From contig SECL01000019.1 of assembly GCA_004173455.1 (NCBI GenBank), positions 1 through 64,000 on the forward strand: a stretch of DNA of 64,000 nt, read 5' to 3'. The notes beneath the pieces were generated by a model. It did no database searches and was not told where the DNA came from. It saw nothing but the letters and a program-made list of their open reading frames with translations. The stretch comes from Moraxellaceae bacterium. Its GTDB lineage: Bacteria; Pseudomonadota; Gammaproteobacteria; Pseudomonadales; Moraxellaceae. Shown piece by piece: positions 54,816 to 64,000 of the stretch. Within the stretch, counting starts at the first letter, position 1, and each line of letters opens with the position of its first letter. A program made the position numbers and the translations under genes.

Positions 54816-55691
54816 ATGACGATTAACTCTGTTGCATTTATCGGGCTGGGAGCCATGGGCTGGCGTATGGCGGCGCATTTACCCAAGCACTTTAGTGATG
54901 TGCGCGTGTGGAATAGAACTTTTGACAAAGCAGAACAGCATGCCGCTGCTTTTGGTACCACAGCCAGTAGTATTGAGCATGCCGTGCAAGCAGATGTGAT
55001 TTTCTCCTGCCTCCCTACTAGCCAGCAAGTGGAAGAGATTATTTTAGTACACCCACCAAAACCTGGCAGCATTTGGATTGATTGCACCAGTGGTGAGCCA
55101 ATTTCGGCACAAAAACTCAGCCAACAACTTTTAGAATATGATGTTCATTTTTTAGATGCGCCGGTTTCGGGTCAAACCATTGGTGCTGAAAACGGCACAC
55201 TCACCGTCATGGTGGGTGGAAATATTCAAGCCTTAGAGCGAGCGCGGCCAGCAATTGAGCCATTTGCCGGCTTGATTGAATATGTAGGTGAAGCAGGTTC
55301 AGGGTTTGCAGTCAAAGCAGTGAATAACATGCTGCTGGCGGTCAATTTATGGGCAGCAGCGGAAGGCTTTACCACCCTTAAAGCGCATGGCGTGGATATG
55401 CAAGGTGCGCTGAACTGCATCAATGCCTCCAGCGGTAAAAGTAACGCAACCGAAACCGTGCTACCGCAGCGCGTGTTTAACCGCAGCTTTCCCAATACAT
55501 TTGCGCTTAATTTGTTGGCCAAAGACACAGGCATTGCGCTGGACTTAGTGCAGCGTGCCAAACTGCCTGCGCCACTACTCGCCTTAACTCAAAGCCTAAT
55601 TCGGGCGGCCAGCGATACCTCCGCCAGTGATAGCGATTTTTCAGCGGCAGTAAAAATGTTGGAACGCTGGACCAATATCGAGCTGAGTTAA
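54816..55691 (+). CDS. Beta-hydroxyacid dehydrogenase (3-hydroxyisobutyrate dehydrogenase family)
   Basis: This NAD(P)-dependent dehydrogenase of 291 aa oxidises a beta-hydroxy acid or reduces a semialdehyde or glyoxylate. The Rossmann motif is VAFIGLGAMGWRMAAHL. The substrate motif is FLDAPVSGQTIGAENGTLTVMVGG and the catalytic Lys is in GFAVKAVNNMLLAV. The start at 54816 follows AGGA at 54801; the frame is open to 54762. It lies 72 bases after the PhaC-like gene and may be cotranscribed. Confidence 0.9.
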   Translation: MTINSVAFIGLGAMGWRMAAHLPKHFSDVRVWNRTFDKAEQHAAAFGTTASSIEHAVQADVIFSCLPTSQQVEEIILVHPPKPGSIWIDCTSGEPISAQKLSQQLLEYDVHFLDAPVSGQTIGAENGTLTVMVGGNIQALERARPAIEPFAGLIEYVGEAGSGFAVKAVNNMLLAVNLWAAAEGFTTLKAHGVDMQGALNCINASSGKSNATETVLPQRVFNRSFPNTFALNLLAKDTGIALDLVQRAKLPAPLLALTQSLIRAASDTSASDSDFSAAVKMLERWTNIELS

Positions 55692-55729
55692 GCTAACTAT
55701 TTTTATCTTAGAATAAAGGAATCAATGAC

Positions 55730-56146
55730 ATGAATTATGATGATCAAAATATTTTTGCCAAAATTTTACGCGGTGAAATTCCCTGCACCAAAGTATATGA
55801 AGATGATCAAACATTGGCTTTTATGGACATCATGCCGCAAGCCGATGGTCACACTTTGGTGATTCCCAAAGAGCCTGCGATTACCTTGATGGATTTATCA
55901 CCTGAAAGTGCTGCTTATACGATTAATATTGTACAAAAGGTGGGTAAGGCGATTCAAACGGCATTAGGCGCTGAGGGCATTGTCCTGATGCAACTGAATG
56001 GCAGCAAAGCGGGTCAAACCGTACCGCATATTCATTTTCATTTAATTCCAAGCTCTATCCATGAACTGGGTAAACATGCCGTGCAAATGGGTGATCAGGA
56101 AAAAATTAAACAACTGGCCGAAAAGATTCGCGCTGAGCTGGTTTAA
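55730..56146 (+). CDS. HIT family nucleotide hydrolase
   Basis: This 138-aa histidine-triad protein probably hydrolyses adenosine phosphoramidates or dinucleoside polyphosphates. The active site is VPHIHFHLIP, the His-x-His-x-His-like triad, near residues 102-111. N-terminal IFAKILRGEIPCTKVYEDD and DIMPQADGHTLVIPK are typical. AAAGGAATCAATGAC precedes the ATG. It follows the dehydrogenase by 38 bases and ends at a terminator. Confidence 0.94.
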   Translation: MNYDDQNIFAKILRGEIPCTKVYEDDQTLAFMDIMPQADGHTLVIPKEPAITLMDLSPESAAYTINIVQKVGKAIQTALGAEGIVLMQLNGSKAGQTVPHIHFHLIPSSIHELGKHAVQMGDQEKIKQLAEKIRAELV

Positions 56147-56182
56147 AAATCGCCCTACGTTCATTTAATATTATAATTTCAT

Positions 56183-56218
56183 AGGGGCTGACTGATGAGG
56201 TTAGCCCTTTATTTTTTA
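56183..56218 (+). terminator. Probable terminator
   Basis: AGGGGCT-GACTGATGAGGTT-AGCCCTTTATTTTTT forms a short hairpin with T-run after the HIT gene and before the converging membrane protein gene. Confidence 0.6.
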
Positions 56219-56224
56219 GCAGCA

Positions 56225-56998
56225 TTAAACGACTTTAATATTTTGTGGTCTTAACAGGAGAGGCAACTGAAATAAAAGCTGCACGCCTAATGCACTTAAA
56301 ATTGCCATCATAACTGGCCACCAAAAACTGTGTCCCTGCCATGCAAAACCAAGCACCAGAAAAAATACGCTGAGTGAACATAAGCCTTTGACCATGCCAC
56401 GATATAATTGGGTAACGGCTGCTGCACCCTGACTCCGATGGGTAAAGACTGCCAAGACTGAGCCAATCACTGGAAATACTGCCAGTATGCCACTCCAGTT
56501 GCCGCCCAGTAAATGCGCAGATTGTGTAACGGCAAGGGTTAGCAGAGCGCCAGCAATTAATCGTAGCGGTAAGTCTTTTAAACTGGTTGCAGCGTGTGCC
56601 TTAAAAGCAACTTTGGGCAAAGACACAGGCGTCAGTGCAATCGCTAGAGCAGCAAGCGCTAGTGCAATGACAGGCGTTAAGCTCAGTTGTGCCAGCAAAA
56701 ATGCGGTGAGCGTCCAAACCACGAGCGATAATGCATAAGCCACAGGCCAAGCGTTTGACAAACTTAGCCAGCTATAGGCTATTCCAAAGGCCAATAGCGC
56801 AACTACAGAAGCCATGGCAGACGTTGATGCCACTACGCCAAACGCCTGTCCCTGCTCCAATGCCAAAAACACAACAATCGGCCCAGCCACGATGGGTAAA
56901 CCACCCAACAGACCAGCTACCTGTGCGCCCCATTTCTTTCCAGCCAGTGTTACTAGCGCAATAAATAACGGCACAATGGTGAGTTTTAACAACAGCAT
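56225..56998 (-). CDS. Multi-pass inner-membrane protein, unknown
   Basis: This 257-aa protein has about eight to nine hydrophobic helices, Ala/Leu-rich throughout (KLTIVPLFIALVTLAGKKWG; LLGGLPIVAGPIVVFLALEQ; ALALAALAIALTP). The LLGGLPIVAGPIVVF block near residue 35 and LLGGNWSGILAVFPVIGSV near residue 160 look like an internal repeat, suggesting a two-fold transporter-like topology. No family is named. It is monocistronic. Confidence 0.75.
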   Translation of the reverse strand: MLLLKLTIVPLFIALVTLAGKKWGAQVAGLLGGLPIVAGPIVVFLALEQGQAFGVVASTSAMASVVALLAFGIAYSWLSLSNAWPVAYALSLVVWTLTAFLLAQLSLTPVIALALAALAIALTPVSLPKVAFKAHAATSLKDLPLRLIAGALLTLAVTQSAHLLGGNWSGILAVFPVIGSVLAVFTHRSQGAAAVTQLYRGMVKGLCSLSVFFLVLGFAWQGHSFWWPVMMAILSALGVQLLFQLPLLLRPQNIKVV

Positions 56999-57103
56999 GA
57001 TTTTTCCTTATGCTTTATGACTATTTTAAAAATACATCTTTAACAAGCCCATCGAATCATAGCGCGTTAATTTTTTAAGCCTTTATTTTTTTATACCTGC
57101 ACC

Positions 57104-57736
57104 TTATTTCTTATCCCGTCGATCACCTATTTTTTTGGCAGGATTTCCTACCACAATCGCATAGGATGCTACATCACGCGTGACAGTGCTATCCATTCCC
57201 ACCACCGCATAATCATGAATAGTCACCCCATCAACAATGCCGACACTGGCACCTAGCCACACATCTTGCCCAATCACAATCCCGTGTGAGCTTACCGCCT
57301 GTTCATGAATAGTGTAATCAAGCTTCATACCATGATTAAACGCATAAAGATGGCAATAAGCTGCCAGTCTGGCATTGTCACTAATATGAATGCCCATGCG
57401 CCCACCATCCAAGGTGCAGTGATGATTTAAGGCAACATTTTTGCCTAATGTAATGGGGCCATGCAGCACACAATCAGCCGCAATAAAGCTTCCATCACCA
57501 ATAATAATATCGCGGTTTGGTTCGGCAAAGAGTTGGGCATCGGGAGAAATAAAACAATTCTTGCCAATCTGAATGCTTTCTACCGAGCATAAATAGTCTT
57601 GGTATTCCTGCTGCCACGCTTGCGCCCAAGCCAAATGTTTAGGTTTTAAGCTGAAATATAACCACGGCATATAACTCAGGCGTTTTTTATGTTGCTCGCG
57701 GTATTTGAGCAGTGGATCAGAAAATTCTGTTGTCAT
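57104..57736 (-). CDS. Hexapeptide-repeat acyltransferase
   Basis: This left-handed beta-helix acyltransferase of 210 aa has hexapeptide repeats from about residue 60 (IGKNCFISPDAQLFAEPNRDIIIGDGSFIAADCVLHGPITLGKNV in outline). The late segment IVIGQDVWLGASVGIVDGVTIHDYAVVGMDSTV matches maltose/galactoside acetyltransferase-like enzymes, with a catalytic His in YAFNHGM. It probably acetylates a sugar; the substrate is not readable. It lies upstream-adjacent to the glnS terminator. Confidence 0.88.
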   Translation of the reverse strand: MTTEFSDPLLKYREQHKKRLSYMPWLYFSLKPKHLAWAQAWQQEYQDYLCSVESIQIGKNCFISPDAQLFAEPNRDIIIGDGSFIAADCVLHGPITLGKNVALNHHCTLDGGRMGIHISDNARLAAYCHLYAFNHGMKLDYTIHEQAVSSHGIVIGQDVWLGASVGIVDGVTIHDYAVVGMDSTVTRDVASYAIVVGNPAKKIGDRRDKK

Positions 57737-57745
57737 GGACTAAAA

Positions 57746-57774
57746 AACCAAAAACCTCCCTTATCAGGGAGGCT
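57746..57774 (-). terminator. glnS terminator
   Basis: On the minus strand CCTCCC-TGATAA-GGGAGG is followed by TTTTTGGTTTTTT shortly after the glnS stop. Confidence 0.9.
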
Positions 57775-57791
57775 GGGTTGAAAGATAAAAT

Positions 57792-59504
57792 TTAACTCGG
57801 CTTATAACTATCGCGTAAATCCAGAATCCGGTTAAACACGGGTTTATCCGTAGTGAAGTCTTTTTCATCCGCCACAAAATAACCTTCACGTTCAAACTGG
57901 AAGCGATCGCCTGTATTAGCCTGCGCCAATGAAGGCTCAACCACCGCTTGAAATATTTTCACTGAGTCAGGATTTAAGTTTTGTAAAAAGTCATCACCGA
58001 ATTCAGGGTTGGCATTGGCAAATAAGCGCTCATAAACACGCACTTCCGCAGGCACACCTTGCGCACTGTCCACCCAGTGAATGACACCTTTGACCTTACG
58101 GCCTTCAGGATTTTTGCCCAGTGTGTCAGGGTCAATCGTGCATTTTAGCTCAATGATTTCGCCGTTTTGATCTTTTACGACTTCATTGCACTTGATCACA
58201 TAAGCATGACGCAAACGTACTTCGCCATCCGGAATCAGGCGCTTAAAGCCTTTAGGTGGCACTTCAGCAAAGTCGTTTTTATCAATATAAATCGTAGAAG
58301 ACAATGGAATATCACGCTCACCCATATCCACATTGGGATGGCGCGAATGATGTAAGGTTAGGCTTTCTGGCAAATTGGTCAGCGTTACTTTTAGTGGATT
58401 TAATACCGCCATAGCGCGCGGTGCGGTATTTTCCAATGACTGGCGAATACAGAACTCCAGCAGTCCAATATCGACCACACCATCCGCTTTGGATACGCCG
58501 GTACGCTGGCAAAAATCGCGTAAGCCTTCGGGCGTAAAACCACGACGACGCATCCCTGCCACGGTTGGCATACGCGGGTCATCCCAGCCCTGCACAACAT
58601 TTTCGTCCACTAATTTTTTTAGTTTACGCTTACTAGTTAAGGTGTAATCAACATTTAGACGAGAAAATTCAATCTGACGAGGCTTGGCTTTAGTATCAAC
58701 CTTGGCAATAATCCACTCATAAAATGGACGATGGTCTTCAAATTCCAGCGTACACAGCGAATGGGTAATGCCTTCAATGGCATCAGACAATGGGTGCGCA
58801 TAATCGTACATAGGATAAATGCACCACTTGTCACCTGTTTGATGATGATGCGCCTTTAATACACGATATAAAATAGGATCACGCAGGTGAACGTTTGGAC
58901 TGGTCATATCCACTTTAGCGCGTAACACCGCGGCACCCTCATCAAAGCCACCAGTCCGCATTTTTTCAAACAGCTTTAGGTTTTCTGCAACGCTTTGATC
59001 GCGATTGGGTGAATTGGTGCCTGCTTCGGTAAAGCTACCGCGATTTAGCTTAATTTGCTCAGGGGTTTGCAGGTCAACATAGGCATCGCCCTGTTCAATT
59101 AATTGTATTGCCCACGCATAAAGTTGGTCAAAATAGCTGGAGGCATAGCGAATTTCACCATTCCAGTCAAAGCCCAGCCAGTGAATGTCATTTTTAATGT
59201 TATCGACATATTCCTGTTTTTCGGCAGACGGATTGGTGTCATCCAGACGCAGGTTGCATAGTCCCCAATTTTCAAGCGCCACGCCAAAGTTTAGGCAAAT
59301 AGATTTGACATGGCCAAGGTGCAGGTAGCCATTGGGTTCTGGTGGAAAACGTGACACAATCTGGCTGTGTTTGCCGCTGGCGAGGTCATCTGCAATAATC
59401 TGGCGAATAAAATCCAGACCGGCCTGTGCTTGCTGCTGTTGGGGTGCGTTGGAAGAGGTTGGGGTCAAGTCAGGCATCGCAGTGGCAGCATCATTTGGCT
59501 TCAT
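57792..59504 (-). CDS. glnS: Glutamine--tRNA ligase
   Basis: GlnS is a class I synthetase charging tRNA-Gln. The HIGH-type motif is in [17 protein letters not shown], the dimer/acceptor region [20 protein letters not shown] follows, and the KMSKS-type loop is [11 protein letters not shown]. The C-terminal beta-barrels bind the anticodon. The ATG at 59504 gives 570 aa; the frame extends upstream 35 codons without support, and an internal start nine codons later is also possible. A short Gln-rich leader precedes the conserved domain. Confidence 0.96.
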   Translation of the reverse strand: MKPNDAATAMPDLTPTSSNAPQQQQAQAGLDFIRQIIADDLASGKHSQIVSRFPPEPNGYLHLGHVKSICLNFGVALENWGLCNLRLDDTNPSAEKQEYVDNIKNDIHWLGFDWNGEIRYASSYFDQLYAWAIQLIEQGDAYVDLQTPEQIKLNRGSFTEAGTNSPNRDQSVAENLKLFEKMRTGGFDEGAAVLRAKVDMTSPNVHLRDPILYRVLKAHHHQTGDKWCIYPMYDYAHPLSDAIEGITHSLCTLEFEDHRPFYEWIIAKVDTKAKPRQIEFSRLNVDYTLTSKRKLKKLVDENVVQGWDDPRMPTVAGMRRRGFTPEGLRDFCQRTGVSKADGVVDIGLLEFCIRQSLENTAPRAMAVLNPLKVTLTNLPESLTLHHSRHPNVDMGERDIPLSSTIYIDKNDFAEVPPKGFKRLIPDGEVRLRHAYVIKCNEVVKDQNGEIIELKCTIDPDTLGKNPEGRKVKGVIHWVDSAQGVPAEVRVYERLFANANPEFGDDFLQNLNPDSVKIFQAVVEPSLAQANTGDRFQFEREGYFVADEKDFTTDKPVFNRILDLRDSYKPS

Positions 59505-59543
59505 ATGGATTACACACAGAAAATAAAGGTTTAGGTAGGAAAA

Positions 59544-60212
59544 TTGAAAAATATACTCGCAAATCTTGAAAATTTCGTCAAAACTATAGCACTTCCGTTT
59601 AGACAGCAATTTCTTGGTTTACTCGCCTTGCAGTTTACCGTTTGCGTCTTCATCACTCAACCAATTCAAACGGCTTTTGCCGCACAACCTGGAGTTACAG
59701 TAATGAGTCACCCACAAGTTGAGTTAAATACCAACAAAGGTCGCATTGTACTGGAATTAGACAGCGATAAAGCGCCAAAAACTGTGGCCAACTTTTTGTC
59801 TTATGTGAAAAGTGGTCACTATGATGGTGTGATCTTCCATCGCGTGATTGATAATTTCATGATTCAGGGCGGCGGTATGGATGCCAATTTCAAGGAAAAG
59901 CCAACCCGTGACTCCATTGAAAACGAAGCAGACAATGGCCTGACTAATGAAGAAGGCACCGTAGCCATGGCACGTACCAACGCCCCGCATTCTGCCAGCG
60001 CCCAGTTCTTTATCAATGTCAAAAACAACACGTTCCTCAACCACACTGGCAAAACGCCACAAGGCTGGGGCTATGCCGTATTTGGTAAAGTGGTTGAAGG
60101 CATGGACGTGGTGAATACCATTAAAAAGGTAAAAACTGGCAACCGTGGCCATCACTCCGATGTACCTGTTGAAAACATTGTCATTGAATCTGCCAAAGTC
60201 ATCAGCGAATAA
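59544..60212 (+). CDS. Cyclophilin-type peptidyl-prolyl isomerase, two possible starts
   Basis: This cyclophilin catalyses proline cis-trans isomerisation. Core motifs: [30 protein letters not shown] and [15 protein letters not shown]. From the TTG at 59544 (222 aa) it carries a signal-peptide-like N-terminus ([20 protein letters not shown], then AFAAQPG) and would be periplasmic. From the ATG at 59703, with GGAG 8 bases upstream, it is a 169-aa cytoplasmic PpiB-like protein. Which start is used is open; both could be. Confidence 0.88.
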   Translation: MKNILANLENFVKTIALPFRQQFLGLLALQFTVCVFITQPIQTAFAAQPGVTVMSHPQVELNTNKGRIVLELDSDKAPKTVANFLSYVKSGHYDGVIFHRVIDNFMIQGGGMDANFKEKPTRDSIENEADNGLTNEEGTVAMARTNAPHSASAQFFINVKNNTFLNHTGKTPQGWGYAVFGKVVEGMDVVNTIKKVKTGNRGHHSDVPVENIVIESAKVISE

Positions 60213-60235
60213 GCAGGTTACGGGTAGCATAATCC

Positions 60236-60988
60236 GTGCAACAACTGTTTATTGCTGATTTACATTTGTCGCCCGATCACCCTCGCCTTGTGCGGGGGTT
60301 TTTAGATTTACTGATTCAGTATGAAAGTGCTATTGACCAGCTCTACATTGTAGGTGACTGGTTTGAAGCATGGCTGGGTGACGATGATCATTCAGCATGG
60401 CTAGATGGTATTGTTAAGGCGTTGCAGCAATTTGTGGCACACGGCACGCAAGTGTTTTTTATGCATGGCAACCGCGATTTTACACTTGGCCAGCAGTTTA
60501 TGCAGCGTTTTGATGGACAACTGATCCGCACTGAACGCCTGACCATCAAAAATGCAGGATTAACTGTGGTATTAGAACATGGCGATGCCTTATGTACCGA
60601 TGATATTTCCTATCAGCGTTTTAAAAAAATTATTCGTAATCCGCTGGTCATGACAACTCTACTGCATTTGCCATTGACGTTACGTCGCAAGGTGGCGCAA
60701 CAAGCGCGTCAAAAAAGCAAAGCCAGCCATCAGCACAAGTCTGCTTATATTATGGATGTAAACGAACAGGCTGTCGCAACAGTGCTTAACCAGCATGATG
60801 TCTTGCTGCATGGTCATACCCATCGTCCTGCGATTCATGAGTACAGTAATGGCAAAAAACGGGTGGTACTGGGTGACTGGCGCGAACCTGAATCCACAGC
60901 AAGTTTAACAACAGGTTTGTCCTATGGCAGCGCCATGATTGCCCTACTGAATGAACACGGCCTGCAATTGCTTGAATGGAAGTTCTAG
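60236..60988 (+). CDS. lpxH: UDP-2,3-diacylglucosamine diphosphatase
   Basis: LpxH cleaves UDP-2,3-diacylglucosamine to lipid X in lipid A synthesis, on the inner face of the inner membrane. The calcineurin-like metal sites are all present: FIADLHLSPDHP (D-x-H), VGDWFEAWLGDD, MHGNRDF (G-N-R-D), LEHGDALCTDD, and LLHGHTHRPAIHE (G-H-x-H). Length 250 aa is normal. The start is GTG at 60236, 24 bases after the cyclophilin stop; ppiB-lpxH is a known gammaproteobacterial pairing. Confidence 0.96.
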   Translation: MQQLFIADLHLSPDHPRLVRGFLDLLIQYESAIDQLYIVGDWFEAWLGDDDHSAWLDGIVKALQQFVAHGTQVFFMHGNRDFTLGQQFMQRFDGQLIRTERLTIKNAGLTVVLEHGDALCTDDISYQRFKKIIRNPLVMTTLLHLPLTLRRKVAQQARQKSKASHQHKSAYIMDVNEQAVATVLNQHDVLLHGHTHRPAIHEYSNGKKRVVLGDWREPESTASLTTGLSYGSAMIALLNEHGLQLLEWKF

Positions 60989-61054
60989 CCTGCTTCCCAG
61001 CCCATCATTGCTTGTTAGATGACAGTTATAAAACGCCTTCAAAAAGCACACTCA

Positions 61055-61089
61055 TAAAAAAACCAGCCTAAAATCAGACTGGTTTTTTG
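61055..61089. terminator. Bidirectional terminator
   Basis: AAAAAAACCAGCCT-AAAATC-AGACTGGTTTTTT lies between the converging lpxH and katE genes. Confidence 0.88.
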
Positions 61090-61103
61090 TCACTCTCAAT
61101 ATA

Positions 61104-63254
61104 TTAAGCAGGAACCATCTTGGCCAGTGGTTCACGTGCCCACACGCGGTGCTTTAACAAGCCCTGCTTGAGCTGATCCTGTAGCTTGGCAAAATCATTA
61201 CCAGTGAGCGTTCCTTCATCCGGTTTTAGGTGAAGCTGTTGCAGCAATTTCGCATACTCACCCAGTAGTACCAAGGGTTTTAAATGTTTATAGGTTTCTA
61301 GCAAATAATGCAGACCTTCACCATTTTGCTGCATGGCACTGACATCATCACCATCCACCATCACCATCGCATCAAACATAATAGAGGGCATGCCGTCCAT
61401 CGCTGCATCGACTTTAAGCATATCGCCTTTGTTGGTTTTTACAGGTGCTGGACTGGGGCCAACCAGTTTCACCACAGCCATTTCCTCAATTGCCCAATTT
61501 AAAATCGTTTCCACCGTATCTGCATTAACGCCATTGCTCACCAGTACGGCAATCTTGCGTGCCTTGATGTCAGTGGGCAGCAAATTCATTTGGCTTAATG
61601 CCGGTGAGGGTTGCAGATTAAACTGCGGTACGTCCACCGTGCCTTTAGTCGGTGGCTCTACGCCAAGATTCATCGCCACTTTTCCAGCCAGCTCCAGATC
61701 AATATTGGCTAAAATTTCATTGACCGTACGCTCACGAATCCATACTCGCTCTACTTTACCGAGTTCAAAACTGTAGCCAGCCACCACATGCGCTTGCTCT
61801 GCTTGGCTCAAGCTTTGATAAAACATACGGGCTTGCGAGAAATGATCGGCAAATGACGGACTCCGTTGACGGATTTTATGCCCATCTACCCGTTCCTGAT
61901 AACTCTCAAAACCACCTTGTGCTGCGGCAGGTGGCGTTTCGCGTGGCCAGTTATTGTCAATGGAATTGGGATTATAAGAAGCACGCCCCTTATTGATAGT
62001 TTCACGGTGCAGGCCATCACGCTGATGATTATGAAACGGACAAACCGGACGGTTAATAGGAATTTCGTGGAAGTTTGGCCCACCTAGTCGGGTGAGCTGC
62101 GTATCGGTATATGAAAATAGTCGCCCCTGAAGCAAAGGATCGTTGCTAAAATCGATGCCCGGTACAATATGTGCTGGACAAAACGCCACTTGCTCGGTTT
62201 CTGCAAAAAAGTTTTCCGGATTACGATTAAGTACCATTTTGCCTAACGGCGTTACAGGCACTAATTCTTCAGGAATCAGCTTAGTCGGATCAAGAATATC
62301 AAAATCAAACTGGTGCTCATCTTCTTCTGCAATAATCTGTACACCCAGTTCCCATTCAGGATATAAGCCTGCTTCAATACTTTCCCACAAATCGCGACGA
62401 TGGAAATCAGGATCTTTGCCTGCCAATTTTTGTGCTTCATCCCACACTAGAGACACTACACCCTGCAAAGGCTTCCAGTGAAACTTCACAAAGCGACCTT
62501 TACCTTCCGCATTGATAAAACGGAACGTGTGAATACCAAAGCCCTGCATACTGCGTAAATTACGCGGAATCGCACGATCTGACATTTGCCAGGTCACATG
62601 ATGCGCTGTTTCTGGTGTTAAGGACACAAAATCCCAAAACGTATCATGCGCAGACTGACCTGTCGGAATTTCATTGTGTGGCTCAGGTTTGACCGCATGC
62701 ACCACATCGGGAAACTTAATGGCATCCTGAATAAAAAAGATCGGCATATTGTTGCCTACCAGATCATAATTGCCTTCATCCGTATAAAATTTTACGGAAA
62801 AACCGCGTGTATCCCTGACGGTATCGGCTGAACCACGAGGCCCTTGCACGGTTGAAAATCGGGTAAATACCGGAGTTTGCTTGTTAGGGTCTTGCAAAAA
62901 TCCGGCTTTGGTCAGCTCAGCATGGTTTTTATAAGACTGAAAATAACCATGGGCAGCACTACCACGCGCATGCACCACCCGCTCTGGAATCCGCTCATGA
63001 TCAAAATGAGTAATTTTTTCACGCAGGATAAAATCTTCTAGCAGCGTTGGGCCACGTACATCAGCTTTCAGGCTATTTTGGTCATCTGCAATTTTAACGC
63101 CCTGATTGGTACGCAATGCCTGATCAGTGGCATCGGCTTTCGCATGTTCTAGTTGTTGATTTTTTTCTGAAATATTTTGGCGATCTGTGGTGTCTGTCCC
63201 TGCCAGTTCACTTTTAAACGCATCATTATCAGTTTGCGGGTTCTTTATCATCAT
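61104..63254 (-). CDS. katE: Catalase HPII (large-subunit, clade 2)
   Basis: This monofunctional haem catalase of 716 aa dismutates hydrogen peroxide. The catalytic His is in [14 protein letters not shown], the Asn in [15 protein letters not shown], and the haem-ligand Tyr in [17 protein letters not shown]-terminal DJ-1/glutamine amidotransferase-like domain of about 150 residues ([19 protein letters not shown]) marks the large HPII class. The N-terminal extension of about 65 residues is also typical. In other bacteria it is stationary-phase controlled; OxyR control is possible here. It is monocistronic. Confidence 0.97.
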   Translation of the reverse strand: MMIKNPQTDNDAFKSELAGTDTTDRQNISEKNQQLEHAKADATDQALRTNQGVKIADDQNSLKADVRGPTLLEDFILREKITHFDHERIPERVVHARGSAAHGYFQSYKNHAELTKAGFLQDPNKQTPVFTRFSTVQGPRGSADTVRDTRGFSVKFYTDEGNYDLVGNNMPIFFIQDAIKFPDVVHAVKPEPHNEIPTGQSAHDTFWDFVSLTPETAHHVTWQMSDRAIPRNLRSMQGFGIHTFRFINAEGKGRFVKFHWKPLQGVVSLVWDEAQKLAGKDPDFHRRDLWESIEAGLYPEWELGVQIIAEEDEHQFDFDILDPTKLIPEELVPVTPLGKMVLNRNPENFFAETEQVAFCPAHIVPGIDFSNDPLLQGRLFSYTDTQLTRLGGPNFHEIPINRPVCPFHNHQRDGLHRETINKGRASYNPNSIDNNWPRETPPAAAQGGFESYQERVDGHKIRQRSPSFADHFSQARMFYQSLSQAEQAHVVAGYSFELGKVERVWIRERTVNEILANIDLELAGKVAMNLGVEPPTKGTVDVPQFNLQPSPALSQMNLLPTDIKARKIAVLVSNGVNADTVETILNWAIEEMAVVKLVGPSPAPVKTNKGDMLKVDAAMDGMPSIMFDAMVMVDGDDVSAMQQNGEGLHYLLETYKHLKPLVLLGEYAKLLQQLHLKPDEGTLTGNDFAKLQDQLKQGLLKHRVWAREPLAKMVPA

Positions 63255-63561
63255 AGGCTCCAGTGCGATGGGTTTTTGTGCCTAAAGCCTAAGGGCTTTT
63301 ATAAGGCATGTTATGACCTGTCTGTGTTGTCAGCGCTATAAATAAGGTAAATTGAACAGTCGATCAATATGCAGGTACGCTTCATAACACATCACAACAG
63401 GAAGCACCCGAATGGCTACACAGCTGTTATAGAAGATACGTTTGACTACATTGTTATGCGATATTCTTAAATTAATTATGTCGTTTTTCTAATCAATCAA
63501 TTTAATAAAAAACCCGCAGACCTAAAGACTACGGGTTGATCTAAGCACACTTCTTTACGGC
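63255..63561. promoter_or_regulatory. katE upstream region and fba terminator
   Basis: The gap of about 310 bases holds the katE promoter region near 63260-63340, not resolved into boxes, and the fba terminator at 63506-63538. No gene is seen. Confidence 0.4.
63506..63538 (-). terminator. fba terminator
   Basis: On the minus strand AACCCGTAGTC-TTTAG-GTCTGCGGGTT runs into TTTTTATT, about 25 bases after the aldolase stop codon. Confidence 0.85.
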
Positions 63562-64000
63562 TTATTTGCTGTAGCGATTCACCATTTTTTCTAAAGAAAT
63601 CGGGTTGATCTTACTGGCATTACCAGCAGTGCCAAACGCTTCATAACGTGCCACACAAATCTCCTGCATGGCAGTCACAGTCTTGGCAAAAAACTTACGT
63701 GGATCGAACTCAGCCGGATTGATGGCCAGCTCACGGCGAATGGCACCCGTAGAGGCCAGACGCAAATCGGTATCAATATTAATCTTGCGTACACCATGCT
63801 TAATGGCTTCTACCAGTTGCTCGACCGGCACACCATAAGTTTCCTTAATTTCGCCGCCATACTGGTTAATAATCGCCAGCCAGTCCTGTGGCACCGAGCT
63901 AGAACCATGCATCACCAGATGGGTATTGGGAATGCGGGCATGAATTTCCTTGATGCGCTCAATCGCCAGAATGTCATCGGTGGGCGGACGGGTAAACTTG
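63562..64000 (-). CDS. fba: Fructose-bisphosphate aldolase class II, 3' part
   Basis: This is the C-terminal 146 residues of a class II (metal-dependent) aldolase that splits fructose 1,6-bisphosphate. The gene continues beyond the window. Conserved pieces are [16 protein letters not shown] with a metal His, [28 protein letters not shown] (phosphate and Schiff-free substrate site with Asn/Asp), and [14 protein letters not shown]. It matches the longer CbbA-type class II enzymes of Moraxellaceae and pseudomonads. The frame is open to the last base. Confidence 0.94.
   Translation of the reverse strand, partial: KFTRPPTDDILAIERIKEIHARIPNTHLVMHGSSSVPQDWLAIINQYGGEIKETYGVPVEQLVEAIKHGVRKINIDTDLRLASTGAIRRELAINPAEFDPRKFFAKTVTAMQEICVARYEAFGTAGNASKINPISLEKMVNRYSK

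Noticed and set aside
61104-61600. Separate DJ-1 gene at the end of katE
   Set aside because: The DJ-1-like segment is continuous with the catalase and is the normal C-terminal domain of large-subunit HPII catalases.
1-64000. CRISPR array or transposase-type insertion sequence
   Set aside because: I saw no regularly spaced repeats and no transposase motif; the only mobile element supported is the tRNA-Leu island.

Overview
The window reads as chromosome of a Moraxellaceae gammaproteobacterium, close to Acinetobacter or Alkanindiges. The evidence is the RpoD sequence, the rubA-rubB-esterase-oxyR gene string known from Acinetobacter ADP1, the tsaD/rpsU/yqeY neighbourhood, and moderate-GC core genes interrupted by one AT-rich island. 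The genus assignment is inference; no rRNA gene lies in the window.

Layout. 1-10.7 kb: tRNA hydroxylase TrhO, a duplicated glycine-zipper protein, a YecA-family protein, a cation/proton antiporter, rpoD (with an apparent in-frame deletion of about 69 codons), ybeD-lipB, and an SCP2-like gene joined to an iron alcohol dehydrogenase. 10.9-19 kb: a frameshifted DUF4394 lipoprotein, trmL-DCC-DoxX, an exported Mn-type superoxide dismutase, rlmM, an AT-rich membrane protein gene, and lysS. 19-24 kb: zinc alcohol dehydrogenase, then a CurA-like reductase divergent from TetR/DJ-1/MaoC genes, which looks like a reactive-carbonyl or electrophile response locus. 24-29 kb: rubrerythrin, rubredoxin, rubredoxin reductase, a macro-domain protein, an EstB-like hydrolase and OxyR, then tRNA-Asn.

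29.68-39.62 kb is a roughly 9.9 kb integrative element of P4/satellite type. It has a tyrosine integrase next to the 3' end of tRNA-Leu(UAG), a 20-bp imperfect direct repeat at the two ends, paired 12-bp-periodic arm-type sites at both ends, an AlpA-like regulator, and a Gp2/HUH-like replication protein with a perfect 11-bp inverted repeat upstream. Its cargo is a tight operon of Dam-family adenine methyltransferase, HerA-family ATPase and NurA-family nuclease, with an XRE regulator upstream and two divergent single-pass membrane proteins. No restriction endonuclease is visible. I read this as a restriction-modification-like defence module in which HerA-NurA replaces the endonuclease. It is the most interesting object in the window.

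39.7-64 kb returns to core genes: a patatin phospholipase/protein kinase/unknown trio, tsaD, rpsU, yqeY, a secreted lipase-like lipoprotein, MoxR-VWA, rnd-ycgL-membrane protein, ybaB-recR, metZ, a PhaC-like hydrolase, a beta-hydroxyacid dehydrogenase, a HIT protein, a hexapeptide acyltransferase, glnS, a cyclophilin, lpxH, katE, and the 3' part of a class II aldolase running off the end. Oxidative and electrophile stress genes recur (SOD, OxyR, rubrerythrin, DJ-1, catalase HPII), as expected for an aerobic hydrocarbon- or lipid-using organism.
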